Below are positions 22,214 to 29,163 of a stretch of DNA of 64,000 bases, piece by piece. This stretch comes from Pseudoduganella violaceinigra DSM 15887 (GTDB lineage Bacteria; Pseudomonadota; Gammaproteobacteria; Burkholderiales; Burkholderiaceae_D): assembly GCF_000425385.1 (NCBI RefSeq), contig NZ_KE384358.1, forward strand, positions 69,623 through 133,622, given 5' to 3'. The first letter of the stretch is position 1; each line of letters opens with the position of its first letter. The notes beneath the pieces are model-generated. The model was given only the letters and a program-made list of their open reading frames with translations. It did no database searches and had not been told where the DNA came from. A program made the translations under genes and the position numbers.

Positions 22214-22579
22214 TTAGCCAATGACCTTTTTCACTACCTCAATCAGACGTTGCGGGTCGAAAGGCTTGACCAGCCAGCCGTTGGCGCCGGCAGCCCGGCC
22301 CTTGGCTTTCATCTCGTCGGACGATTCGGTGGTCAGCATCAGGATCGGGACCTTGGCGTAGGCAGGCTGCTCGCGCAGCAGCTTGATCAGCTGCAGGCCA
22401 TCCATGCGCGGCATGTTCTGGTCGGTCAGCACCAGATCCACGGTCTGCAGCTTGGCCTTTTCCAGGCCATCCTGTCCATCGACCGCTTCCACCACCTGGT
22501 AGCCGGCGGCCTTCAGGCTGAACGCCACCATCTGGCGCAGCGAGGAGGAGTCGTCGACTGCAAGAATTGTTTTAGCCAT
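22214..22579 (-). CDS. CheY-like response regulator (second copy)
   Basis: 121-residue single receiver domain. Conserved acidic pair in AVDDSSSLRQMV, phosphoacceptor Asp in LVLTDQNMPRMDGL, Thr in MLTTESSDEMK and Lys in WLVKPFDPQRL. It differs from the CheY encoded at 14664-15053 and lies 14 nt before cheA. Such CheA-linked receivers may act as phosphate sinks or auxiliary signals; that role is inference. Confidence 0.93.
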   Translation of the reverse strand: MAKTILAVDDSSSLRQMVAFSLKAAGYQVVEAVDGQDGLEKAKLQTVDLVLTDQNMPRMDGLQLIKLLREQPAYAKVPILMLTTESSDEMKAKGRAAGANGWLVKPFDPQRLIEVVKKVIG

Positions 22580-22612
22580 CTCTTTTTCTCACTTGGTTAA
22601 ATTTTGCTGTGT

Positions 22613-23161
22613 TCAGAACAGTTCGATGTCGCCGCTTTCCAGGTGCTTCTGGCTGACCGCCTTGCGCAGCACGCTGCGCAGTTCCAGGCTCTGGATCGCC
22701 AGCGCCATGCTGACCTTGCTGAGCAGGTCCACGATTTCGTCGCTGCCCGATTCCGGCACCACCTCGGCGCCATGCGCCCCCAGCGTCCCCAGGAATTCGC
22801 GCAGGCCGGTCACGCGCTTCAAGGTGCGGTCGATCAACTGGCTGGTCATGTCCTGGAACTGCATGCTGGTGATGGCGGCGTTGACGAAGCCGCTCACCTG
22901 TTCATTCATTTCCTGCAGGCGCGCCTTGTCTTCCGCCGACGGGTCGCCACCCTGCAGCAGCAGCTCGATGGTGGCCTGCTGCGCGCTCACCGCTTCATGG
23001 ATGGCCATGAAATTGCGGGTCAGCTTGTCGATCGCCTCTTCCAGCAGCAGATTGGTCTGCAGCAGGTCGGTCTCGACTTCCGTCAGGTGCTTGCGGCCAT
23101 GGTCCGAGACGCCGGACAGCAGGCGCTTCACGTGGGAACCAAGGATTTTCTTTCTCGTCAT
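22613..23161 (-). CDS. CheZ-like chemotaxis protein (candidate CheY-P phosphatase)
   Basis: 182-residue, largely helical protein. The segment MQFQDMTSQLIDRTLKRV at about 121-138 matches the catalytic helix of CheZ, where the active Asp and Gln lie in FQDLTGQ. A long N-terminal coiled-coil-prone region and an acidic C-terminus ending GDIELF, possibly a CheY-binding tail, fit the CheZ plan, though it is shorter than the roughly 214 residues of E. coli CheZ. Sits between motB and the second cheY. No other cheZ is seen in the window. Confidence 0.7.
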   Translation of the reverse strand: MTRKKILGSHVKRLLSGVSDHGRKHLTEVETDLLQTNLLLEEAIDKLTRNFMAIHEAVSAQQATIELLLQGGDPSAEDKARLQEMNEQVSGFVNAAITSMQFQDMTSQLIDRTLKRVTGLREFLGTLGAHGAEVVPESGSDEIVDLLSKVSMALAIQSLELRSVLRKAVSQKHLESGDIELF

Positions 23162-23169
23162 AACGGTCT

Positions 23170-24105
23170 CTATTTCTTCCCCGCCGGCGCCGCTGCCGCC
23201 GCGGCCTGCGTGGCTTCCGTATCGAGGCCGACTTGCAACTTGCCGCCGTCACGCAGCACGTTCTCCTCGGTCCGCTTGTTCATCACGATAATGCTGATGC
23301 GGCGATTGATCGGGTTGAAAGGATCGGCCCGGTCCAGGTGGGCGGCGCTGGCCAGGCCCACCACGCGCAGGATCTTGTTGTCGGCCAGCCCGCCATGCAG
23401 CAACGCACGGCGCGAGGCATTGGCACGGTCGGCCGACAGTTCCCAGTTACTGTACCCGCTTTCGGTGAAGTATGGCGTGGAGTCGGTGTGACCGGACAGG
23501 CCGATCTTGTTTGGCACGTCGTTCAGGGCCGGCGCGATGGCTTCCAGGATCTCGCCGGCATACGGCTGCAGGTCGGCCTTGCCGGCGTTGAACATGGGCC
23601 GGTTCTGCAAGTCGACGATCTGGATGCGCAAGCCTTCGCTGGTAAAGTCGAGCAACAGTTGCTCCTTGAATTTTTTCAGTTCGGCGCTGGTGTCGATGGT
23701 CATTTCGATACGCTGGCGCAGCGCCTGCAGGCGGCTGCGCTCTTCCGCCTCGAGCGCCTTCTTGGCCGCATCCAGGTTGTACGTCTTGTTCTGCGCCGGA
23801 TCGTCGGTCATCTTGACCTGGCCGGTGCGGCGCGACAGATCGGAGCCGCCGCCCTGGATCACCGAGGAACTGTCGCCGCTGCCCGAGCCGCCCTGCATCG
23901 CCACTTTCAGCGGCGTCTTGAAGTATTCGGAAATCCCGTTCAAATCGCCCTTGGTGGTCGAGCCCAGCAGCCACATCAGCAGGAAGAACGCCATCATCGC
24001 CGTCACGAAGTCGGCGTATGCGATCTTCCAGGCGCCGCCGTGGTGGCCGCCACCGCCCTTCTTGATCTTCTTGACGACAATCGGCCGCAGGCCTTCTTCA
24101 GCCAT
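23170..24105 (-). CDS. motB: Flagellar motor stator protein MotB
   Basis: 311 residues. Short basic cytoplasmic N-terminus, then the single membrane helix with the proton-carrying Asp in WKIAYADFVTAMMAFFLLMW (Asp near residue 32), a plug region, and a C-terminal OmpA-like peptidoglycan-binding domain with GHTDSTPYF and NRRISIIV. It is the stator partner of MotA, encoded 18 nt upstream in the operon. Confidence 0.97.
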   Translation of the reverse strand: MAEEGLRPIVVKKIKKGGGGHHGGAWKIAYADFVTAMMAFFLLMWLLGSTTKGDLNGISEYFKTPLKVAMQGGSGSGDSSSVIQGGGSDLSRRTGQVKMTDDPAQNKTYNLDAAKKALEAEERSRLQALRQRIEMTIDTSAELKKFKEQLLLDFTSEGLRIQIVDLQNRPMFNAGKADLQPYAGEILEAIAPALNDVPNKIGLSGHTDSTPYFTESGYSNWELSADRANASRRALLHGGLADNKILRVVGLASAAHLDRADPFNPINRRISIIVMNKRTEENVLRDGGKLQVGLDTEATQAAAAAAPAGKK

Positions 24106-24123
24106 GGCAGAACCTCGCTTCCA

Positions 24124-24984
24124 TTACTTCGACTTCGATTTCTTGATATGTTCTTCCAGCTCGGAGAAGCTCGGACGTTCGGTCGAGTACAGCACCTTGC
24201 GGCCGAACTCCACCGCCAGCGCCGGCGCGTAGCCGTTCAAGCTGGCCAGCAGGGTCACTTTGACGCATTGGAACATCTTGGTCGACTCTTCCAGCTTCTG
24301 CTCCAGCAGGCTCGCCAGCGGGCCGACGAAACCATAGGCCAGCAAAATACCGAGGAAGGTACCGACCAGCGCGTGCGCGATCAGCATGCCCAGCTCGGAC
24401 GGCGGGATGCCCACCGATTCCATGGTGTGTACCACGCCCATCACCGCCGCCACGATACCGAAGGCCGGCAAGCCGTCGCCCAGCTTGGCAATGCAGTGCG
24501 CCGGCACATGGCCCTCCTGGTGGTGGGTATCGATTTCGTTATCCATCAGGTTCTCGATCTGGAAGGCGTCCATATTGCCCGACACCATGAGGCGCAGGTA
24601 GTCGGTCATGAACTCGACGATATGGTGGTCTTCCAGCACCGAGGGATACTTGCTGAACAGCGGGCTGTCTTCCGGCTTGTCGATATCGCCTTCGATCGAC
24701 ATCAGGCCTTCCTTGCGCACCTTGGACAGCACATCGAACAGGAGCGACATCAGCTCCATATACAGGTCCTTGGTGTAGCGCGAACCCTTGAGCAACGTCG
24801 GCAAGGCGGCCAGCGTGGCCTTGATGGATTTGCCATTGTTACCGACAAAGAAAGCCCCCAAGGCGGCGCCGCCGATCATCAGCAGCTCCAGCGGCTGGAA
24901 CAGTGCCGCCAGGTGGCCGCCGGATAGTGCGAAACCACCGAACACGGCGCCAAGGACGATGATATATCCGACAATGACTAACAA
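24124..24984 (-). CDS. motA: Flagellar motor stator protein MotA
   Basis: 286 residues with four membrane helices. It opens LVIVGYIIVLGAVFGGFALSGG and has PAFGIVAAVMGVV as the third helix and GTFLGILLAYGFVGPLA as the fourth, both family hallmarks. The start codon is TTG at 24984, with GGGGAG about 9 nt upstream. Forms the proton channel with MotB. The 95 bp before it show no clear sigma-28 promoter, so transcription may come from flhDC or from an unrecognised site. Confidence 0.96.
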   Translation of the reverse strand: MLVIVGYIIVLGAVFGGFALSGGHLAALFQPLELLMIGGAALGAFFVGNNGKSIKATLAALPTLLKGSRYTKDLYMELMSLLFDVLSKVRKEGLMSIEGDIDKPEDSPLFSKYPSVLEDHHIVEFMTDYLRLMVSGNMDAFQIENLMDNEIDTHHQEGHVPAHCIAKLGDGLPAFGIVAAVMGVVHTMESVGIPPSELGMLIAHALVGTFLGILLAYGFVGPLASLLEQKLEESTKMFQCVKVTLLASLNGYAPALAVEFGRKVLYSTERPSFSELEEHIKKSKSK

Positions 24985-25079
24985 GCGCGCAGACTCCCCG
25001 ATAGCTAGTTAACAGCAATAATATTCCACGGTGGAACCACAATAACGTGAAGACGCCTCTGCGGCAAGAAAAACAGCCG

Positions 25080-25847
25080 TTAAATGGCTCTTATATAAAG
25101 CAGCGGACCACCCTCTGTGGTACGAATGGCCTTGACGCCGTTTACCACTGGAATTTCGAATTCATAACTGACAAGTAAACTGCCGCGCCGCATTTCGCGC
25201 TGCGCCTTGTGCCACAAGGCAGGCATGGCGGCCGGCGACAAATAGGCAAACACCAGATCGTACTCGGCAAAATTCAAGCGCTCGTAGTCGCCGCGCAGAA
25301 AGCGCGCGCGGCTACCCGACAAGGCCGCGCGCAGCCGCGATACCAGCCAAGGCACCGGCGCCAATTCGATCCCTTCCACGGCCGACTCGGGCCGCGCCAT
25401 CGCCATATGCAAGGTGAAGCCGCCAAGGCCGCTGCCGATATCGATCAGGCGCAAGGCCCTGCCCTGCGGCAGCTCGGCCAGCACGGCGCGCCAGACGGCG
25501 GGATTGGAGGGATAGTAGGGAACCTGGGTGCGATAGGTGGACCAGTACCAGCCCAGCAACACCAGGAAGGCGGCCGCCGCCAGCCATGGCGGCAGGTGCA
25601 GGGCCAGGCCTGCCAGCAAAGCAAGGGGGAACAGCAGCAGGATCGGCAGCCACCAGCGCGCCAGGCCGACTTTCCAGCCGATGGACGCGGCCAGCGCGCC
25701 CTGCAGCAGGGCGGCCTGCAGCAGCGTCAAGCCGTGGCCGAATGTGTCCAGCGCTGCCGCCAGCGCGGCGCATGGCAGCAGCGCGCCGGCCTGGACCAGC
25801 AGCGCCTGCAGCGCGGGCGTGTCAAGCAGCGAGCGCGTCCGCGGCAT
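25080..25847 (-). CDS. Membrane-anchored class I SAM-dependent methyltransferase
   Basis: 255 residues from the ATG at 25847, which overlaps flhC by 26 nt and has AAGG just upstream. The N-terminal 110 residues hold about three hydrophobic segments (for example WWLPILLLFPLALLAGLAL). The C-terminal part is a Rossmann methyltransferase domain with the SAM motif LIDIGSGLGGFTL and the acidic residue in VEGIELAPVPW. The substrate is unknown. It lies between flhC and motA, so it is tied to the motility operon. Confidence 0.82.
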   Translation of the reverse strand: MPRTRSLLDTPALQALLVQAGALLPCAALAAALDTFGHGLTLLQAALLQGALAASIGWKVGLARWWLPILLLFPLALLAGLALHLPPWLAAAAFLVLLGWYWSTYRTQVPYYPSNPAVWRAVLAELPQGRALRLIDIGSGLGGFTLHMAMARPESAVEGIELAPVPWLVSRLRAALSGSRARFLRGDYERLNFAEYDLVFAYLSPAAMPALWHKAQREMRRGSLLVSYEFEIPVVNGVKAIRTTEGGPLLYIRAI

Positions 25848-26370
25848 CCTTGGCCTTGCGGGTCTTGCCGGCACGCGAAGGCATATGGCACAGACCGCAT
25901 TTATAGTCGCGGTTCAAGTCCATGGCATCGACCACGAACTTACCTTTGCAGCAAGTGCACGCCTTCATCTGCAGCATGCTGCTGCTGGAGAATTTGACCA
26001 GGGTCCAGGCGCGGGTGAGCGAGAGCAGCGGCTCTTCGTCGGCAGCCGGCGGCATCTGCTCAAGGTACAGCTGGTAAGCCTTCATCACCGCCTGGATGCC
26101 GCTGGCGCCAGCGTGCTCGATCAGGAAGTTATGGATATTCATGAACAGCGACGAGTGGATATTCGGCTGCCAGGTCAGGAACCAGTCGGTCGAAAATGGC
26201 AGCATGCCTTTCGGCGGCGACACGCCCTTCAACTCCTTGTACAGCTTGAGCAAGCGCTCGCGCGACAGCGACACTTCCGATTCCAGCAGTTGCAGGCGGG
26301 CGCCCAGGTTGATCAGCTCGATCGCCAGCTGGATTTCCTGCGCTTCGGTCACCACACTCTTCTTGGTCAT
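25822..26370 (-). CDS. flhC: Flagellar master transcriptional activator subunit FlhC
   Basis: 182 residues. With FlhD it forms the complex activating class II flagellar promoters. The zinc-binding cysteines are seen as CTCC near residue 139 and CGLC near 159. The QLAIELINLGARLQLLESE helix and the middle FLTWQPNIHSSLF agree with betaproteobacterial FlhC. It follows flhD by 10 nt. Confidence 0.96.
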   Translation of the reverse strand: MTKKSVVTEAQEIQLAIELINLGARLQLLESEVSLSRERLLKLYKELKGVSPPKGMLPFSTDWFLTWQPNIHSSLFMNIHNFLIEHAGASGIQAVMKAYQLYLEQMPPAADEEPLLSLTRAWTLVKFSSSSMLQMKACTCCKGKFVVDAMDLNRDYKCGLCHMPSRAGKTRKAKDAADALAA

Positions 26371-26380
26371 GACGCGCTCC

Positions 26381-26698
26381 TCAAGCGATTTCTTCGACGG
26401 GCTGGCCGGCCATCAGAATGGCGGCGTGCGACTGGGCCAGGGAACGGTCCTTATTGTAATTGGTCAGCATGCCGAGGATGGCGCTGTCATCGAATCGAAA
26501 GCGGGCCAGCATCATATTGCCGCCAGCCAGCTTCAGGATCTGGGCATTGCTCATGCCTTCGATCAGGTCGGCGATGTCAGCCGAAATGCCCAGGCGGAAG
26601 ATCGCGGTGACTTTGTCGGCGCGGATCATCTGCTGCGCCAGCATCAGGTAGCTCAGGTTCGCATCGCGGATTTCAGCCATCATGTCGTTTGCGGTCAT
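26381..26698 (-). CDS. flhD: Flagellar master transcriptional activator subunit FlhD
   Basis: 105 residues from the ATG at 26698. The ATG at 26704 overlaps the GGAG ribosome site, while 26698 has the right spacing. The family pattern is clear: EIRDANLSYLMLAQQMIRAD, then RLGISADIADLI and the C-terminal DNA-contacting part. First gene of the motility operon; its upstream region carries a palindrome and direct repeats that may regulate it. Confidence 0.95.
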   Translation of the reverse strand: MTANDMMAEIRDANLSYLMLAQQMIRADKVTAIFRLGISADIADLIEGMSNAQILKLAGGNMMLARFRFDDSAILGMLTNYNKDRSLAQSHAAILMAGQPVEEIA

Positions 26699-26828
26699 GT
26701 CCATCTCCAGTCAGTTTCAGCTTGCAACGCGAATATTCGTTGCCGTTGAGATACATTCTGCTGCAGTCGGGAAAAGCCGACTAGAGGTGGCGCACCGTAT
26801 TTTCGGTCGGGAATAGGCGAAGTGACCC

Positions 26829-26847
26829 TGTAGGAGTTTATCCTACA
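26829..26847. promoter_or_regulatory. Palindrome TGTAGGA-N5-TCCTACA, candidate flhDC operator
   Basis: Perfect 7-bp arms around GTTTA, about 130 bp upstream of the flhD start. The TAGGA-N5-TCCTA core is similar in layout to RcsB-type (LuxR-family response regulator) boxes, which control flhDC in enterobacteria. The binding protein here is unknown, and the site could also form a small hairpin. Confidence 0.45.
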
Positions 26848-26966
26848 AAGGGCTGCCCATAGAGGGGCGGCGCCAGGATTGGCGCGGGTTTGCGGGGCGT
26901 TCGGTCTCGCTGAAAACGCAGGAGCCGAAGGTAAAAATCGCGGTCGCGGCGACGCTTTTTTGCGAC

Positions 26967-27127
26967 ATCTAAACTGGTAACGGCAGGGTTTGGAAGAACT
27001 TTAGGGTTCCGAGCAAAAAATTTTAAAGTTTTTTCGCCCCATCCAAACCGCCGAACAGCAAGCCTTTTACCGGGCTTCTAAAATCGGTAACGGCAGGACT
27101 TGGGGGAACTTTAGGGTTTTTTGAAAA
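26967..27127. repeat. Two imperfect direct repeats of about 50 bp
   Basis: Copy A at about 26967-27021 and copy B at about 27076-27127 share TCTAAA, GGTAACGGCAGG, then TTTGG/CTTGG and GAACTTTAGGGTT, each followed by an A/T tract. Starts are about 109 bp apart. They lie between flhDC and the transposase remnant. They could be a dispersed repeat family or an operator pair. Confidence 0.6.
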
Positions 27128-27157
27128 AATTTGAAAAAAATTTCAAATCCTTTTAAA

Positions 27158-27505
27158 TCAATGACTTAGCATTGAGTACGGCAGCCCGGTAGCGGCGCCT
27201 GTCTGGTTTAGCCGGTAGGCAGCCCGGATCTGATCGGGATCAAAGAACAGTTTGGCGCCCAGGTCCGGGCAGGTGCATCCCATGCGCATCGGGTAGGCGA
27301 TGCGCCACGCCACCACGAGATCCAGCGCGCGGTTGGTCAGCAGGTGCCATTCGATCGGCTTGACACCAGCTGGCACGCCAGTTTCGCGTGCCAGCTGGTG
27401 ACCTTGACCGTTTTGTTTTTTCCCGGCAGGTGGTTCAACCCGGCGCGCCCACAGGTGCTGGCGCACAAGACGCGCCTTGGTGCCGGGTCGCGCTGCGAGG
27501 AGTGC
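27158..27505 (-). pseudogene. Remnant of an IS4-family (Tn5-like) transposase
   Basis: The minus-strand reading contains PAGVKPIEWHLLTNRA and then VVAWRIAYPMRMGCTCPDL and LFFDPDQIRAAYRLNQ, the recognisable C-terminal pieces of IS4-family transposases. The segment that should lie between LLTNRA and the last helix, including the catalytic Glu region, is missing. The preceding GKKQNGQGHQLARETG part reads like a frameshifted version of the normal sequence, and the true C-terminus is lost. It is therefore a decayed copy. It abuts the 3' end of the HD hydrolase gene. Confidence 0.7.
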
Positions 27506-27514
27506 GGTGGCGAA

Positions 27515-27937
27515 TCAGCACGTCTTCAGAAATTGCAATGCCTTGTGGTATTTCGCAACTCTAGCGAGATCCACGTCAGACATAGAATGCAATCGCGTTA
27601 CGTCCAGATTATCTTTAATATCTTCGATTTTTATCTTCCTGGCCAAGGCATTCGAAGACAAGCGCGAAATAAAATCCTCGTAGCGTTCACCAGCCCTCTT
27701 CGACAAACAATCAATTGCGGCAACCGCGATTTCTGGCAGCCCCAGCTGCCGCAGCTCATCGAGCGTGACGTCGCCATCTTCAACGACGTCATGCAGCACG
27801 CTAACTACTTGTTCCACTTCATCTTCGAACTTGAGCATCAGTCTGAGCGGATGCAAAATATACGGCCGCCCAGACTTATCCTCCTGACTTGCATGCACTT
27901 TCACGGCTAAGGCAATCGCAGCGTCAAGATTGCCCAT
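27515..27937 (-). CDS. HD-domain small alarmone hydrolase-like protein (SpoT/MESH1 type)
   Basis: 140 residues, a stand-alone HD domain with the RelA/SpoT hydrolase signature: VHASQEDKSGRPYILHP (His15, His29), then LHDVVEDGD (His49-Asp50, Glu53-Asp54) and IKDNLD (Asp109). These are the Mn-binding and catalytic positions of SpoT and MESH1, which remove the 3'-pyrophosphate of (p)ppGpp. There is no synthetase domain. Third gene of the cassette, overlapping the 80-residue gene by 14 nt. Probable role: degrade the product of the RelA/SpoT-like protein encoded two genes upstream. Fold confidence is high; the substrate is inferred. Confidence 0.82.
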   Translation of the reverse strand: MGNLDAAIALAVKVHASQEDKSGRPYILHPLRLMLKFEDEVEQVVSVLHDVVEDGDVTLDELRQLGLPEIAVAAIDCLSKRAGERYEDFISRLSSNALARKIKIEDIKDNLDVTRLHSMSDVDLARVAKYHKALQFLKTC

Positions 27938-28166
27938 CGTTCATCCGCCCTTTTTCATAGTTTTCACGATCGATTTGATCGCCGGACAAAATGGCTTCGT
28001 TGTACAAGCGGTTATCATGCGGGACGGGTTCGAGACGCTCGTCTTCGCCATAAAATCGAACGTAGACTTTCTTCGCCACGTGATCCCAGCGATACATCAC
28101 TTTTTCAAATGAATAATCGATGAAGACATCATTTTCCGCAAAGACCTGACCTTTATTAATTCCCAT
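27924..28166 (-). CDS. Small protein of the RelA/SpoT-HD cassette, unknown
   Basis: 80 residues from the ATG at 28166, preceded by AGGAG with 5-nt spacing. The frame stays open upstream, but that part overlaps the toxin-like gene in another frame and looks unreal. The sequence is acidic and aromatic-rich (NDVFIDYSFEKVMYRWDHV, then VYVRFYGEDE) with no signal or membrane helix. Its start overlaps the preceding stop by 11 nt and its end overlaps the HD gene, so all three are coupled. It could be a neutralising (immunity or antitoxin) protein. No family recognised. Confidence 0.75.
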   Translation of the reverse strand: MGINKGQVFAENDVFIDYSFEKVMYRWDHVAKKVYVRFYGEDERLEPVPHDNRLYNEAILSGDQIDRENYEKGRMNDGQS

Positions 28167-28986
28167 TTGCGCTCCTGATTTGGTTATAGTAGGCGCGGCT
28201 ATCATCCGCAATTTTCGATGCTTCCTTACTGTCCGACGGCAGTACACGCCAGTCTTCGTAGTAACTATGGCCAAGGCCGCCTTTTTCGCCTGATCGCTTG
28301 GATACATCATCATACACGCCGTCGCCCAATAGCGTTCGTGCCAGCGCTTCCGGCTCTTTTGCGTAGATCATCGCCGGCGAATTGACTTGAATTTCTCCAC
28401 TAATGCCCGCCGCGGTCGTCAATGTTGAATTAACGCCGCTATAACCCAGCGGATTTTCCGCACCGTCGATCACTTTCACATTGGCGCCCCTGGCCTGTAA
28501 TTGCGCAGTGACCGCTTGAATATCTTTCGCGTCAACGATAATCGTATTTCTCGCCAAATCTTTGATACGCGTTGGATCGCCGCCGTAATCCTTATTGATT
28601 TTCCGCAGAGCACTCTCCTCTGTCTTAATCGGAGCCTTAGCGACTTTACCCCCGAACTGTTGCGCAATCTCGTCAGCAATTTTATCAATTTCTACTTTTG
28701 CCGCAGGCGCCTTCGCGTAAACCTCCTCGAAGCCTTTGACTTCCTTTGCGTGTGCCGGCGCCACCTGCCCGCTGGCATTCGCAGCGCTAGTCGCCTCAGG
28801 CTCTTGGGTCGAAGAAAGTTGCTTTCTCAGTGAGGATTCTACCGTGGAGTTCCCGCCGCGCACGACGGTGGGCGACGTCGAACGCGGCGGCAGTTGACCA
28901 GACGATGAGACCGACGTTGGCACGGTCGGCGAGTCATTGTGCGCCGGTCGAATTGGGGCGCTATGTGTTGAAGGTTGGATGTTCAT
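28156..28986 (-). CDS. RelA/SpoT synthetase-like protein with disordered N-terminus, candidate toxin or effector
   Basis: 276 residues. Residues 1-85 are Ser/Thr/Pro-rich and look disordered, with no Sec signal. Residues about 95-250 follow the RelA/SpoT nucleotidyl pyrophosphotransferase pattern: KTEESALRKI (121-130), IKDLARNTIIV (141-151, Asp143 and Arg146), GYSGVNSTL (Tyr182, G-loop), GEIQVNSP (Glu198, Gln200) and GHSYYEDWR (His240). No HD, TGS or ACT domain is present, so it is a short synthetase, as in toxic small alarmone synthetases. The tail-like N-terminus would also fit a secreted effector. No strong ribosome site. Divergent from kynU; base composition is lower in GC than the flanks. 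Enzymatic product unknown. Confidence 0.72.
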   Translation of the reverse strand: MNIQPSTHSAPIRPAHNDSPTVPTSVSSSGQLPPRSTSPTVVRGGNSTVESSLRKQLSSTQEPEATSAANASGQVAPAHAKEVKGFEEVYAKAPAAKVEIDKIADEIAQQFGGKVAKAPIKTEESALRKINKDYGGDPTRIKDLARNTIIVDAKDIQAVTAQLQARGANVKVIDGAENPLGYSGVNSTLTTAAGISGEIQVNSPAMIYAKEPEALARTLLGDGVYDDVSKRSGEKGGLGHSYYEDWRVLPSDSKEASKIADDSRAYYNQIRSANGN

Positions 28987-29163
28987 AGGGTCCAGTACAA
29001 GAGGAGGTTGTCTTGGTGAGTTACACCGACGGCCCCTTTAGTTCCATCCGCTGCCCCCTGTGGACCGCTGCCTGCCCCGGCGGGGCGGATGCCGGCTTGC
29101 CGCTTGGGGCCGCAAAAGGTTGTTACAATCCCACTTTCTTTAAGTCTCAAGGAAACCGCCCGC

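Larger units (their letters stand above)
26699..27157. other. Gene-free flhDC upstream region, AT-rich at the distal end
   Basis: About 460 bp without a supportable gene. It contains a 19-bp palindrome at 26829-26847, two imperfect direct repeats at about 26967-27021 and 27076-27127, and A/T-rich tracts after each repeat. It should hold the flhDC promoter and regulatory sites; no confident -35/-10 pair was found by eye. It ends against an IS4-type transposase remnant. Confidence 0.6.

Noticed and set aside
20721-22217. A 498-codon open frame antisense to cheA
   Set aside because: Shadow of cheA; no domain motifs and no ribosome site.
24985-25079. Possible sigma-28 promoter upstream of motA
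   Set aside because: No acceptable TAAA / GCCGATAA pair at proper spacing was found.
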